Shown: positions 45,903 to 55,578, counted from the first letter of the stretch. The stretch: 64,000 nucleotides of DNA from Desulforhabdus sp. TSK (GCF_022836495.1 NZ_BQXM01000019.1:31787-95786), one strand, 5' to 3'. Notes: generated by a model not told the origin, from the letters alone. Translations and numbers: made by a program.

Positions 45903-46781
45903 TTACCTTCTGCGTTCTCGATTCTTGAAAAATTTTACCAAATCGAGGATATAGCTCTTTCCGGTCTGGATGTGGATCTCGTCCACGCCCACCGATCGGA
46001 AAAGATCCTGGATCCGCAAACGGGCCTGAGCGCTGCGGCGGGCGTATTCTTCCCGCACGCGGCGGCTTCCCGTGTCCAGGAGCACCGTTTCCCCGGTTTC
46101 GGCGTCCTCCAGTTGGATGAGCCCGACCGGGGGGAGCTCCATCTCTCTTGGGTCGCTCACGCTGACGGCGATGAGGTCATGACGCCGCCCCACGACCCGG
46201 AGGGAACGCTCGAAATCCTCCGCCGCCTGAAAATCGCTGATGAGAAAGACCACCGCCCGCCGGGTCTGGACGCGCCCCAGGTAGTCCAGGGCCCGGGCGA
46301 TATCCGTCCTTCCCCGCCGGGGACTGAACGAGAGAATGTCCCGGATGACCCGGAGCACATGCCGGGCGCCCTTGCCGGGGGGGATGAACCTTTCCACGTG
46401 GTCGGTGAAAACGACGAGCCCGACCTTATCGTTGTTCTTGATGGCGGCAAAAGCGAGCAGGGCGCAGATTTCCGCGGCCACCTCGTTCTTGAGCTGCCGG
46501 GTGCTCCCGAAGCTTCCCGAGGCACTCAGGTCCACGAGAAACATCACCGTCAGCTCCCGCTCTTCCCGGAAGTGCTTGATGAAGAGTTTCCCCGTGCGGG
46601 CGGTCACATTCCAGTCGATGGCGCGGATGTCGTCACCGGGAGCGTATTCCCGCACCTCTTCGAATTCCATCCCCCGGCCCTTGAAGACGCTTTCGTACTG
46701 TCCGGCCAGCACGTCGTTGACGGCTTTGCTGGTGAAGATCTGGAGGTACCGGATTTTTCGAGCGAGCTCTTTGGAGATCAT
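45903..46781 (-). CDS. DUF58/VWA-like protein of the MoxR operon
   Basis: 292 residues from the ATG at 46781, overlapping the moxR stop (ATGA). The DUF58 motif GRGMEFEEVREYAPGDDIRAIDWNVTAR is clear (residues about 30-60), followed by a VWA-like domain with VDLSASGSFG and LISDFQ. DUF58 proteins are regular partners of MoxR AAA+ ATPases and are thought to deliver or present their targets. Confidence 0.93.
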   Translation of the reverse strand: MISKELARKIRYLQIFTSKAVNDVLAGQYESVFKGRGMEFEEVREYAPGDDIRAIDWNVTARTGKLFIKHFREERELTVMFLVDLSASGSFGSTRQLKNEVAAEICALLAFAAIKNNDKVGLVVFTDHVERFIPPGKGARHVLRVIRDILSFSPRRGRTDIARALDYLGRVQTRRAVVFLISDFQAAEDFERSLRVVGRRHDLIAVSVSDPREMELPPVGLIQLEDAETGETVLLDTGSRRVREEYARRSAQARLRIQDLFRSVGVDEIHIQTGKSYILDLVKFFKNRERRR

Positions 46782-47767
46782 GGGACTTTGACGGTGCTGA
46801 AAATCTGCCGGATCAAATCTTCGGAGCTTTTTTCTTCCGCTTCGGCCTCGTAGCTGATGATGACCCGGTGCCGGAGGACATCCATGCCGATGGATTTCAC
46901 GTCCTGGGGAGTGACATATCCCCGCCCCTGCAGGAGGGCATGGGCCTTGGACGCCATGCACAGCGCAATGCTCGCCCGCGGGGATGCTCCGTAGCGAATC
47001 AGGTCTCCGATATTCAGCCCGTAGTCTCCCGGGGACCGGGTGGCCTGGACGACGTGGAGGATGTATTCCTCGATCTTTTCATCCATGTATACTGCGTCGC
47101 TGAGGCCCCGAAGGCGCAGGATGTCCGAGGGCGCCAGGACCGGCTCGACAGTCGTGTCGGGGGCTGACCTGGCCATGCGCCGCAGGATTTGATGCTCTTC
47201 GGCCATGGTGGGGTACGTGACCTTGATTTTCAGCATGAACCGGTCCACCTGGGCTTCGGGAAGCGGGTAGGTGCCTTCCTGTTCGATGGGATTTTGAGTG
47301 GCCAGGACCATGAAGGGCTCTTCCAGGGGAAAGGTTGTTTCGCCGATGGTGACCTGCCGCTCCTGCATGGCTTCCAGCAGGGCGCTTTGCACTTTGGCGG
47401 GAGCCCGGTTGATTTCGTCGGCCAGGATGATCTGGTGAAAAATGGGGCCTTTCTTGACGTTGAATTCCCCCGTCTGGGGATGGTAGATGAGGGTCCCGAT
47501 GAGGTCCGCCGGAAGGAGGTCCGGCGTGAACTGGATGCGCTGGAAGGAGGTCTGCATGGCCCTGGCCGTTGTCGTTACAGCAAGGGTCTTGGCCAGCCCG
47601 GGAACTCCTTCGATGAGGATATGCCCATTGCAGAGGATCCCCACGAGCAGACGGTCGATGAGCTCCGTCTGCCCCACGATGACGTTCCCGATTTCCGACC
47701 GCAGCCGCTGGAGCGTTCCGCTCTCTTCCTGCACCCTTTCGCCGATTTGCTTCACATCCGCTGACAT
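46778..47767 (-). CDS. moxR: MoxR-family AAA+ ATPase
   Basis: 329 residues from the ATG at 47767, with a GGAGGAA site nine bases upstream; the frame open to 48016 is non-family sequence. AAA+ motifs: GVPGLAKT (Walker A), ILADEINRAP (Walker B), sensor 1 ATQNPIEQEGTYPLPEAQ and sensor 2 RYGASPRAS. MoxR proteins act as chaperones for metal insertion or complex assembly together with VWA proteins. First gene of the seven-gene operon that follows. Confidence 0.95.
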   Translation of the reverse strand: MSADVKQIGERVQEESGTLQRLRSEIGNVIVGQTELIDRLLVGILCNGHILIEGVPGLAKTLAVTTTARAMQTSFQRIQFTPDLLPADLIGTLIYHPQTGEFNVKKGPIFHQIILADEINRAPAKVQSALLEAMQERQVTIGETTFPLEEPFMVLATQNPIEQEGTYPLPEAQVDRFMLKIKVTYPTMAEEHQILRRMARSAPDTTVEPVLAPSDILRLRGLSDAVYMDEKIEEYILHVVQATRSPGDYGLNIGDLIRYGASPRASIALCMASKAHALLQGRGYVTPQDVKSIGMDVLRHRVIISYEAEAEEKSSEDLIRQIFSTVKVP

Positions 47768-47860
47768 TTCGGTTGCTTCCTCCGGAAAAAATTCCATCAC
47801 TGTTCTGCCCACGATCTCGGGCCCTGGAGCAATGTATACTGTAAACGGGTAGTTCTCGGA

Positions 47861-47930
47861 CTCACGCGGAGCGGCAGAGAACGCGGCGATCAGCCAGGTT
47901 TTCTCCGCGTTCTCCGCGACTCCGCGTGAG
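47861..47930. repeat. Inverted repeat upstream of moxR
   Basis: Arms CTCACGCGGAG (47861-47871) and CTCCGCGTGAG (47920-47930) flank smaller CGCGG-containing units. It resembles dispersed palindromes of the ACGCGGAG type and lies in the promoter region of the Bat operon. Confidence 0.55.
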
Positions 47931-48175
47931 ATGAAAAGCCCGGTTCTGAACCGAGCGGAATATACCTCGGGCTCGCAGCAGGCAACACGGCGTGAATTGT
48001 AAAAATTTTTCCTCAAAAATCAAGGTCGGATGAGGATCGGCAACCTGGCCTGGGGATTGTGCCCATCATGAATCCATCATTCGTACGTTTCTTGAAGGCG
48101 CAAGTGTGATAGGATTCCCCGGAAAAAGTGAAAGAGAATCGTCAGGGCTCACAGGGACCGCAGGAGGGATTTCGG

Positions 48176-48643
48176 ATGTTTTCAGCGGCTGAGGTGTTCG
48201 ATGTCGCCATTCGCATCGAAGAAAATGGTGAACGTTTTTATCGAGATGCCATCGCGAGCGTCTCAGACCTGTCTTTGAAGGAGCTGCTGCGCTGGAATGC
48301 CGACGAAGAGATGCAGCACAGGGAGCATTTCATCCGCATGAAGAAGAAGGTCCGCCTGGCGGAAGACGCGGATCTGGCGGATCAGATGGGGGGCTTCATT
48401 CTCCAGAATGCCGTTTCCGACCATGCCTTTTCTCTTGAAGATGCCGATTTCAGCGTCTTGTCCGATGAGGATGCCCTCCTGAGAACGGCCATCGGTTTTG
48501 AAGAGGACAGCCTCACCTTTTATGAAATTCTGGAGTCCTTCGTGACGGAGCCCGACGCCCTCCGCGAGGTCCACCGCATCATGGACGAGGAGCGCAAGCA
48601 CATCGCGCTCCTGGAAGAGCGCCGGAGGAAAATATCGAAGTAA
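48176..48643 (+). CDS. Ferritin-like (rubrerythrin-type) di-iron protein
   Basis: 155 residues from the ATG at 48176, with AGGAGGG eight bases before it. Four helices with the di-iron ligands of the ferritin-like superfamily: EENGERFY, DEEMQHREHF (ExxH), FEEDSLTFYE and DEERKHIALLE (ExxH). There is no rubredoxin domain, so it is the short erythrin type, likely to handle peroxide or iron. Monocistronic, divergent from the moxR operon. Confidence 0.85.
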   Translation: MFSAAEVFDVAIRIEENGERFYRDAIASVSDLSLKELLRWNADEEMQHREHFIRMKKKVRLAEDADLADQMGGFILQNAVSDHAFSLEDADFSVLSDEDALLRTAIGFEEDSLTFYEILESFVTEPDALREVHRIMDEERKHIALLEERRRKISK

Positions 48644-48680
48644 GCACCTGTGCAGTTATCTTCTAACCTTCGCTATCCGT

Positions 48681-48803
48681 CATTCCGGCATGCTTCAAGC
48701 CGGAATCCAGAGAATGTGCCGTGTGCCTGGATTCCGGCTTGAAGCATGCCGGAATGACGGGTGCGGTGATAGCCAAGACAGGGTAGGGTGCATTTCATGC
48801 ACC
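48681..48803. repeat. Two adjacent dispersed palindromes
   Basis: 48681-48765 is a nearly perfect inverted repeat with arms CATTCCGGCATGCTTCAAGC and its complement and a centre of about 25 bases. It is followed at 48781-48803 by a GGTAGGGTGCAT/TTC/ATGCACC copy of the other family. Confidence 0.75.
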
Positions 48804-48857
48804 ATCTCGACTTGGGAAGTGAAACAACACTATCTCGACCTGTGGAGGAAAAGGATC

Positions 48858-49511
48858 ATGGAAAAACCCATAGAACATTACTGGCAGATCCGTCTGGAAC
48901 GTCTCAAAGAGGCCCTGGAAGAAAACCGGTTTACAGTGTCCCTGGCTCAGGACGCTGCCGAAGTCCGAAAAATTGTCCTGGAAGAAATCCTCCCCAAGTC
49001 CGGGGCGAAGAGTGTTTCCTGGGGCGGCTCCATGACTCTCGCGGCGACGGGGCTGATGGAGGCCGTCAAGGCGATTCCCGGCCTGGAAGTCCTGGACACC
49101 GCCAACAGGTCCCTGCCGCCTGAAGAGAGCCTGGAGCTGCGGCGCAGGTCGCTCCTGGTGGATCTTTTCATCCTGGGGACGAACGCGGTCACCGAAACGG
49201 GAAAGCTGGTCAACCTGGACGGGATGGGAAATCGCGTGGCGGCTCTCACCTTCGGCCCCCGCAATGTCGTCGTTCTCGTGGGGCGCAACAAGATCGTCCC
49301 CGACCTGGAAGATGCCATGCTGCGCATCAAGGATTTTGCGGCCCCCGCCAACGCCATGCGCCTGGACAGGAAGACTCCGTGCGCCACGACGTCGTATTGC
49401 GAGGAATGCAAGAGTCCCGAGCGTATCTGCAACACATGGGTCATCACCGAGAAGTCGTCTCCCAAGGGACGGGTCCACGTGGTCCTCATCAATGAAGACC
49501 TGGGATTCTGA
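48858..49511 (+). CDS. LUD-domain (LutC/YkgG-like) protein
   Basis: 217 residues from the ATG at 48858, with GGAGG upstream; the open frame before it is repeat-derived. LUD-fold pattern: VSWGGSMTLAATGLMEAV, LVDLFILGTNAVTETGKLVN and a GPRNVVVLVGRNKIV strand. A Cys-rich segment near the end (CATTSYCEECKSPERICN) could bind a metal or an Fe-S cluster. LUD proteins include subunits of lactate oxidation complexes, but this gene has no lutA/lutB neighbours, so the substrate is unknown. Confidence 0.85.
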   Translation: MEKPIEHYWQIRLERLKEALEENRFTVSLAQDAAEVRKIVLEEILPKSGAKSVSWGGSMTLAATGLMEAVKAIPGLEVLDTANRSLPPEESLELRRRSLLVDLFILGTNAVTETGKLVNLDGMGNRVAALTFGPRNVVVLVGRNKIVPDLEDAMLRIKDFAAPANAMRLDRKTPCATTSYCEECKSPERICNTWVITEKSSPKGRVHVVLINEDLGF

Positions 49512-49539
49512 TTTTCTCGCCCCGGCCTTGTTACTTGGG

Positions 49540-49687
49540 GGCTGTCTAAAAAATGAGTCAATCACTCTGAGCATGTACCTTGGCTCGTGATTCCGGCGGT
49601 CTTTTAGCCGGAATCCAGATTTTTCGCTGGGGTGGATTCCGGCTAGAAGACTGCCGGAATGACGAAGAAACGAATTTTTAGACAGCC
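49540..49687. repeat. MITE-like element with terminal inverted repeats
   Basis: Terminal repeats GGCTGTCTAAAAA (49540-49552) and TTTTTAGACAGCC (49675-49687) are exact inverted repeats. Inside is a second palindrome with TAGCCGGAATCCAG and CTGCCGGAATGACG arms. Total 148 bases, non-coding, between the LUD gene and the metallopeptidase gene. Confidence 0.8.
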
Positions 49688-49705
49688 TCTTAAAGGATGC
49701 CAGGT

Positions 49706-50425
49706 ATGAGAGAACATGGAGCGCTGCCGCCCTTTTCCGTCCGGGAAAGCACTCGGGCACAGCGGGTCATCCTCAAAATTTTTCCGGGGAAGGGGCTGGA
49801 GGTGGTAGTCCCCGCAGGGTTTGATCGTGCGCGCATCCCCTCCATCCTCCACGAAAAGCGGGAGTGGATCGACAGCGTTTTCCGGAAGATCCAGCATCGG
49901 GTGGAGCCCCGCAGTGACGCTTCGGTCCTTCCCCGCACGGTGGAGCTGAAGGCGGTGAACCGGCGTTATTCGGTCGCGTATACGCGGAGCCACGGGGGGA
50001 AGACGGAGCTGATTCACCTGCCCGATTCCAGGCTGGAGCTGGTTGGAAATGTAACGGATCCCAAAACGTGCCGGGAGCTCCTTCATCTTTGGTTGAAGCA
50101 CCAGGGCCGGGGGCAGCTCATTCCCTGGCTGCATCGTCTCAGTCAGCAGACCGGGCTCACGTGTGACAGGGTGCAGGTCCGCGAACAGAAAAGCCGGTGG
50201 GGAAGCTGTTCCAGCCGGGGAACCATCAGCCTCAACTGCAGGCTTCTTTTCCTTCCCCCCGAGTGGGTCCGCTACGTTCTGATCCACGAGCTCTGCCACA
50301 CGGTGCATCTGGATCATTCACCCCGCTTCTGGGACCTGGTGGCCCGCCTGGAACCCTCGTACAAGGCCCTGGATGCCGATGTGAATCGTGCGCACCATCA
50401 TGTTCCCTCATGGGCGCTGGGGTAG
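49706..50425 (+). CDS. YgjP/SprT-like metal-dependent hydrolase
   Basis: 239 residues from the second ATG (49706), which is better spaced from AAAGGA than the first at 49697. The zincin motif is HELCH followed by HSPRFWDLV, with the upstream REQKSRWGSCSSRGTISLNC block that defines the YgjP (DUF45/WLM-like) family. A zinc peptidase function is assumed for the family. It runs 19 bases ahead of the metallophosphoesterase gene and may be co-transcribed. Confidence 0.88.
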   Translation: MREHGALPPFSVRESTRAQRVILKIFPGKGLEVVVPAGFDRARIPSILHEKREWIDSVFRKIQHRVEPRSDASVLPRTVELKAVNRRYSVAYTRSHGGKTELIHLPDSRLELVGNVTDPKTCRELLHLWLKHQGRGQLIPWLHRLSQQTGLTCDRVQVREQKSRWGSCSSRGTISLNCRLLFLPPEWVRYVLIHELCHTVHLDHSPRFWDLVARLEPSYKALDADVNRAHHHVPSWALG

Positions 50426-50444
50426 ATGAGGCCAATGTCAACGC

Positions 50445-51170
50445 ATGCGTCTCGCGGTGCTTTCCGATATCCATGCCAATCTGGAGGCCTTGAAACAGGT
50501 CTTGCGGGACCTGGACCGGCAGTCCGTGGACGCGGTCGTCTCCCTGGGGGACAACATCGGCTACGGTCCTGATCCGGAGGCGGTGCTGGAGCTCATTGGG
50601 GAGCGCAACATCCCTTCCGTCATGGGCAACCATGAACTGGGGATCGTGAATCCTGTTTTCTTGTCGTATTTCAATCCCGCGGCGCGCCTCTCCCTGGAGA
50701 TCACGTGGGGGCTCCTGTCTCCACGAAGCATCGATTTTTTAAAGACGTTGAAAACTTCCTGCGTTGTCTTCCGGTGCTGGTGCGTCCATGGATTTCCCCC
50801 TCATTCCGTGAATATGTACCTGTACCAGGCGGTAGAGAGCCGTCTGCGCCGCGCCTTTCTGGAGCTGGAGCAGGAGGTGTGCTTTGTGGGGCATACCCAT
50901 GAGCTGATCGTCATCGGCTCGGGGGAGGTTCGGCCCCGCGAAATCCCCTTGAAACAGGGCAGGAATTATCTGCCGGAGGGATACAAGTACATCGTCAATG
51001 CCGGGAGTGTGGGGCAGCCGAGGGATGGAGACAACCGCGCCAAATACGTCATTTGGGATGACGAGACGCGCATTTTGGAAATTCGATATATTCCCTACGA
51101 TATTGCGGTTACCGCGAGGAAGATCCTGGAGCTGGGGTTTCCGGAGTTCAATGCGCGGCGCCTTTGGTAA
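50445..51170 (+). CDS. Calcineurin-like metallophosphoesterase
   Basis: 241 residues. The metal-binding motifs of the family are all present: DIHAN (D8, H10), GDNIGYGPDP, GNHE, and the late GHTH. The family member type is the small YfcE/MJ0936-like phosphodiesterase. Substrate unknown. Ends 41 bases before a bidirectional hairpin terminator. Confidence 0.9.
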   Translation: MRLAVLSDIHANLEALKQVLRDLDRQSVDAVVSLGDNIGYGPDPEAVLELIGERNIPSVMGNHELGIVNPVFLSYFNPAARLSLEITWGLLSPRSIDFLKTLKTSCVVFRCWCVHGFPPHSVNMYLYQAVESRLRRAFLELEQEVCFVGHTHELIVIGSGEVRPREIPLKQGRNYLPEGYKYIVNAGSVGQPRDGDNRAKYVIWDDETRILEIRYIPYDIAVTARKILELGFPEFNARRLW

Positions 51171-51210
51171 ATTTATGCGGCGGAAAGTCAGTTGACGACG
51201 AAAACAAAAA

Positions 51211-51238
51211 AGCAGGGCAAATGCCCTGCTTTTTTATT
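51211..51238. terminator. Rho-independent terminator, bidirectional
   Basis: Stem AGCAGGGCA/TGCCCTGCT with a two-base loop, followed by TTTTTATTT on the plus strand and, on the minus strand, by the complement of the A-rich stretch at about 51200-51210. It serves the metallophosphoesterase gene and the small minus-strand gene at 51289. Confidence 0.92.
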
Positions 51239-51288
51239 TCATATCTTCGAAGAAACCGTTCGGCCGGGAAAAGCCCCGGAGGTTCCTT

Positions 51289-51468
51289 TCAGGCTTCGAG
51301 GCCGTCCTCCGACTCTTTGCCGTAATCTCTCAACCATTCGGGGTACAGTCGGTCTCTCTGAATGTCGCCGCCACCACCGAGCATTTCAGCGTAGGATTCA
51401 TGGTTGAAATGGGTCATCCAAAGAGGACGTCCCTGCTTTCTCAGTTCAGAAATATCGATTTCAAACAT
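51289..51468 (-). CDS. Small conserved-looking protein, unknown function
   Basis: 59 residues from the ATG at 51468, preceded by GAGGAG at eight bases. The sequence is not low-complexity: MFEIDISELRKQGRPLWMTH and a terminal acidic segment ending in ESEDGLEA. No family recognised. It converges on the shared terminator at 51211-51238. Region 51469-51869 upstream holds no gene that I can support. Confidence 0.55.
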   Translation of the reverse strand: MFEIDISELRKQGRPLWMTHFNHESYAEMLGGGGDIQRDRLYPEWLRDYGKESEDGLEA

Positions 51469-51869
51469 ATCGGGTCTCCTCAATTGCGAGAATGACTGTC
51501 ATAAGTTTTTCAATTCCTTCAATTACAATAGAATTTAAACATGCCTCCCTGGTTGTCAACTCCACAGGTCGGGATTTTGATTTACTCCCATTCCCAAGGC
51601 CGGCAGGAGGGACTATCCCTGGGGGTCTGCCCTGGATGATTGCCTCCTTCCAGGCGACGGACATGTCCCCGAGTCGACCGTCGCAAGAACCTCCGGGCGG
51701 GATGTCTTTTCCCTTGACAATGGAAAGCCTCAACGTCTATACATCCAATTTTACAAATAATTTTAATTAAATCGGCTGCTTTGGGCCGAAGGTTTCACCG
51801 TTTCTTTCAGTGGTTTGGATTTTTGAGTCCGACCATTTTTTCTCAAATTTGCAGCGGAAGGAGCACCAC

Positions 51870-52751
51870 ATGACGTTCCAGGAACTGATCCTTGCACTCA
51901 ATAAGTTTTGGGCCGAGCGGGGATGCGTCATCCAACAGCCGTACGATCTGGAAGTCGGGGCGGGCACGTTCAATCCCGCCACCTTCCTGCGGGTGTTGGG
52001 GCCGGAGCCTTACAAGGTGGCCTATGTGGAGCCGTCCCGCCGGCCTACGGACGGCCGCTACGGGGAGAATCCCAACCGGCTTCAGCACTATTACCAGTAC
52101 CAGGTCATCATCAAGCCGTCTCCCCCCGATTCCCAGGGGCTCTACCTGGAGAGTCTCAAGAGCTTCGGGATCGATCCTCGGGACCACGACATCCGCTTCG
52201 TGGAGGACGACTGGGAATCCCCCACCCTCGGGGCATCCGGCCTGGGATGGGAAGTCTGGCTGGACGGGATGGAAGTCACCCAGTTTACGTACTTCCAGCA
52301 GGTGGGCGGCATAGCCCTCAATCCCGTGAGCGTCGAGCTCACCTACGGCCTGGAGCGCATCGCCATGTACCTGCAGGGGGTCGACAACGTGTACGATCTC
52401 ATCTGGACCGAAGACATCAGGTACGGCGATGTCCATCACCAGGGGGAGGTCGAGGGCTCCCACTACAATTTTGAAGAAGCCGATGTCAACATGCTGCTGC
52501 AGCTCTTCAACATGTACGAGGCCGAATCCCTGCGCTTGAACGAAAAGGGCCTGGTGCTTCCCAGCTATGATTACACCCTCAAGTGCTCCCACGTTTTCAA
52601 CCTGCTGGACGCACGGGGGGCCATCAGCGTCACGGAGCGCACCAACTACATCGCCCGGGTGCGCAACATGGCGCGGCTGGTGGCGCACGCCTACGCGGCG
52701 CAGCGGGAAGCGATGGGATATCCAATGCTCCACCGATGGGGCGGGAAATAA
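51870..52751 (+). CDS. glyQ: Glycyl-tRNA synthetase alpha subunit
   Basis: 293 residues from the ATG at 51870, with GGAAGGAGC upstream. The bacterial alpha-2/beta-2 enzyme's catalytic subunit: [59 protein letters not shown] and [18 protein letters not shown] are all class II signature regions. It charges tRNA-Gly with glycine together with glyS, which starts 16 bases downstream. Confidence 0.98.
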   Translation: MTFQELILALNKFWAERGCVIQQPYDLEVGAGTFNPATFLRVLGPEPYKVAYVEPSRRPTDGRYGENPNRLQHYYQYQVIIKPSPPDSQGLYLESLKSFGIDPRDHDIRFVEDDWESPTLGASGLGWEVWLDGMEVTQFTYFQQVGGIALNPVSVELTYGLERIAMYLQGVDNVYDLIWTEDIRYGDVHHQGEVEGSHYNFEEADVNMLLQLFNMYEAESLRLNEKGLVLPSYDYTLKCSHVFNLLDARGAISVTERTNYIARVRNMARLVAHAYAAQREAMGYPMLHRWGGK

Positions 52752-52767
52752 CCGAATAGAGGGAACC

Positions 52768-54840
52768 ATGGCAGAAGTACTTTATCTTGAAATCGGAAGT
52801 GAAGAGATCCCTGCAGGGTACATCCTGCCGGCTTTGGAAGCCATGTCCGCTCAAATGGTGCGCTTCCTGGACGAAAACCGCATCCGCCATGGAGAGCCGT
52901 TCACGACGGGCACTCCCCGGCGTCTCGTGCTGAAGGTTCCCGGGGTGGACCCGCACCAGGAAGCCTGCACGACGGAGATCATGGGTCCTCCGAAACAGGT
53001 GGCTTTCGATGCGGAGGGCCGTCCCACCAAGGCGGCGGAAGGCTTTGCACGGGGGCAGGGCGTGGCGGTGGAGGAGATCCGCATCAAGCAGACCCCCAAA
53101 GGGGAATACCTCTGCATCGTTCGAGAGGAGACGGGAGTGTCCACCCGTGAGCTCCTGGAAAAGATGCTGCCGGATTTTGTCGCTCACATCCCCTTTCCCA
53201 AATCCATGCGCTGGGGGAGCCTCAGTGTGACCTTTGCCCGCCCCATCCGTTGGATCGTCGCGCTTTTGGGGGGAGAGGTCCTGAATTTTCAATATGGGGA
53301 CATTCAGAGCGGCAATCAGTCCCTCGGCCACCGCTTCCTGAGCCCCGAATGGATCACGGTGACGGACACCGAGAGTCACCGAGAAAATCTGCGGAAGCAC
53401 TTCGTGATTCTGGACCGTGAGGAGCGTCGAAAGCTCATCGAGGACGGCATTCACGAGGCGGCCCGGAGTGTGGGGGGCCGCATCCTGGAAGATGACGAGC
53501 TCCTGGATGAGGTGACCCAGATCGTGGAGTACCCTCAGCCCATCGTGGGAGAATACGAAGAGAAATACCTGCAGCTTCCTCCGGAGCTTCTCATCACCGT
53601 CATCAAGAAGCACCAGCGCTATTTCGCCGTGATCGACGCCCAGGGAAATCTGCTCCGCTATTTCGTCACCGTGGCCAACACGATCCCCCGGGACGTGAAG
53701 GTGGTGGCGGCGGGAAATGCCCGTGTCGTGCGGGCGCGCCTGGAAGACGCCCGGTTCTATTATGAAGAAGACCAGAAAACCCGCCTGGAAGATCGGGTGG
53801 AGCAGTTGAAGGGAGTCGTTTTCCACTCGAAGCTGGGAACGAGCTGGGAAAAAGTGGAGCGTTTCACCGCCGTGGCCCGGTGGCTGGGTGAGAAGCTGGC
53901 ACCCCGGTGCGTCGACGCGCTCCTGCGAGCGGCCTATCTCAGCAAGGCGGATCTTGTCACGGGCATGGTGGGGGAATTTCCCGAGCTCCAGGGAGTCATG
54001 GGGCGGGCCTATGCGCGCCTGCAGGGAGAGCCCGAAGCGGTGGCCCAGGCCATTTTCGAGCACTACCTGCCCAACCGGGCCGGTGGACCGGTGCCGCAGA
54101 GCCTGGAAGGGTCGCTCCTCAGCATGGCCGACAAGATGGACACCATCGTCTCCTGCTTCGGCGTGGGGCTCATCCCCAGCGGAACGGCCGATCCCTTCGC
54201 GCTCCGTCGCCAGACCCTGGGAATCATCCGCATCATCCTGGAAAAGCCCTTTGTGGTTTCCCTGTCGGGCATGATCGACCAGGCCTTGCCCCTGCTCAGC
54301 AAGAAGCTCACCGCTCCTCCGGAAAAGGTGAAGGAGGCGGTGCTGGAGTTCTTCCAGGGCCGGCTGCTCCACTACCTGGTGAGCCAGGAAGGCTACAGCG
54401 CCGATGTGGTGGAGGCGTCCCTGGCGGTGGGGATCGACGATCTCGTGGACGCCGTGGCCCGCACCAAAGCCCTGGCGGCCTTCAAGTCCCGTCCGGACTT
54501 TGAGAGCCTGGCGGCCGCCTTCAAGCGGGTGGTGAACATCATCAAGGAGCCCGAGCCGGCGCCCGTGGATCCTTCTCTCCTGCAGAACGCGGAAGAACAG
54601 GCCCTCTTTTCGAGTTTGCGTGATACGGAAGGCGTGGTGGCGGGGTGCCTGGCCGGCGCGGACTACGCGGCTGCCCTGGAGAGCATGTCGCGCCTGAAGG
54701 GCTTCATCGACGCGTTCTTCGATTCCGTCCTCGTCATGGACAAGGATGAAGCCGTGCGGCGCAATCGCCTGGCCCTCCTCACCCGCATCCGGAACCTCTT
54801 CTCGGGCGTGGCGGATTTCAGGAAGATCCAGACGGTTTAA
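52768..54840 (+). CDS. glyS: Glycyl-tRNA synthetase beta subunit
   Basis: 690 residues from the ATG at 52768 (AGAGGGAACC site). Typical N-terminus EVLYLEIGSEEIPAGYI, an HD-like domain around YLSKADLVTGMVGEFPELQG, and the C-terminal anticodon-binding domain with VMVMDKDEAVRRNRLALL-type ending. Full length for the family. Co-transcribed with glyQ. No terminator is evident in 54841-55105, and that stretch shows no gene. Confidence 0.98.
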   Translation: MAEVLYLEIGSEEIPAGYILPALEAMSAQMVRFLDENRIRHGEPFTTGTPRRLVLKVPGVDPHQEACTTEIMGPPKQVAFDAEGRPTKAAEGFARGQGVAVEEIRIKQTPKGEYLCIVREETGVSTRELLEKMLPDFVAHIPFPKSMRWGSLSVTFARPIRWIVALLGGEVLNFQYGDIQSGNQSLGHRFLSPEWITVTDTESHRENLRKHFVILDREERRKLIEDGIHEAARSVGGRILEDDELLDEVTQIVEYPQPIVGEYEEKYLQLPPELLITVIKKHQRYFAVIDAQGNLLRYFVTVANTIPRDVKVVAAGNARVVRARLEDARFYYEEDQKTRLEDRVEQLKGVVFHSKLGTSWEKVERFTAVARWLGEKLAPRCVDALLRAAYLSKADLVTGMVGEFPELQGVMGRAYARLQGEPEAVAQAIFEHYLPNRAGGPVPQSLEGSLLSMADKMDTIVSCFGVGLIPSGTADPFALRRQTLGIIRIILEKPFVVSLSGMIDQALPLLSKKLTAPPEKVKEAVLEFFQGRLLHYLVSQEGYSADVVEASLAVGIDDLVDAVARTKALAAFKSRPDFESLAAAFKRVVNIIKEPEPAPVDPSLLQNAEEQALFSSLRDTEGVVAGCLAGADYAAALESMSRLKGFIDAFFDSVLVMDKDEAVRRNRLALLTRIRNLFSGVADFRKIQTV

Positions 54841-55105
54841 AGTATCTTCGGCGGATCGCCTTCTCCTTCTTCCCTGGAGGAGGCGGTTTCCCTCTTCTGA
54901 AAAAGCTATTGATGTCAGTCATCCACTACGAAGTTGCATAAAGGATTAGCCCTAACAGCCATAGAGTCGGTGTACCTAAACTCATTGCCGGTGGCAAGCA
55001 CAGGGAACGCCACTCCAGACGGGCCGCTCTCCGGCAGAACAGTCGAGGGCGGTTGGAGTTTATCCTTAACCGCCATTTTCTGCTTTGTTGTGAGCGATGA
55101 GTTGA

Positions 55106-55393
55106 TTAAATCCTATCGGGCAAAAGCTGAGCGCCATGGATGACGGCGAGCACATCGATTTGATCGGACTTTATCCTGTAGATGATCCGGTAGGGCTTCT
55201 CGATGACCTCACGGATGTCATCGGCCTCATACTCTGGAACCTTGCGGCCCGAGAAGGGGTGCTCTCCAATCTGCTCGGACCTTCGGGTGATCCGATCGAC
55301 CATCCCCGTGGCATAGGCAGGGGAATTTGTGGCGATGTACTCGAAAATCCCGACCAGGTGGTTTATGGCGTTCCTTGTCCAGTGCACCTTCAT
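55106..55393 (-). CDS. ParE/RelE-family toxin
   Basis: 95 residues: WTRNAINHLVGIFEYIATNSP, GEHPFSGRKVPEY, YRIIYRIKSDQIDVLAVIHG, the standard ParE/RelE layout. The start overlaps the antitoxin stop by four bases. Orientation is opposite to the cassette-like genes that follow downstream of 56,090. Confidence 0.9.
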   Translation of the reverse strand: MKVHWTRNAINHLVGIFEYIATNSPAYATGMVDRITRRSEQIGEHPFSGRKVPEYEADDIREVIEKPYRIIYRIKSDQIDVLAVIHGAQLLPDRI

Positions 55394-55578
55394 GCCGGCA
55401 GCCCGAATCGTTTGCGCACCTCTTTGACATCGACCGTACGGCCGTCGTCACTGTCTTTTATGCCCGCCTCGATGGCCTGCCGGACATAGATCCGGTAGAT
55501 GAGATCCTCCCAGGTTGCAGAGTCCGGCAGGCTGTCCAGCAACCGGTGGGCTTGCTCTTTTATACTTTGTGCGTCCAT
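55390..55578 (-). CDS. Antitoxin partner of the ParE/RelE toxin
   Basis: 62 residues from the ATG at 55578, which follows AAAGGAGG. It reads MDAQSIKEQAHRLLDSLPDS, then ATWEDLIYRIYVRQ and an acidic/basic tail (DSDDGRTVDVKEVRKRFGL). Small, helical and coupled to the toxin. Its 5' half overlaps the end of the XRE regulator frame. Confidence 0.75.
   Translation of the reverse strand: MDAQSIKEQAHRLLDSLPDSATWEDLIYRIYVRQAIEAGIKDSDDGRTVDVKEVRKRFGLPA

Noticed and set aside
51461..51733. 90-codon minus-strand frame upstream of the small gene at 51289
   Set aside because: No family features and its end overlaps the ribosome-binding site and start of a better-supported small gene.
54949..55057. Possible third attC site (CCCTAAC ... 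GTTGGAG) after glyS
   Set aside because: The inner arms do not pair convincingly and both core boxes deviate from consensus.
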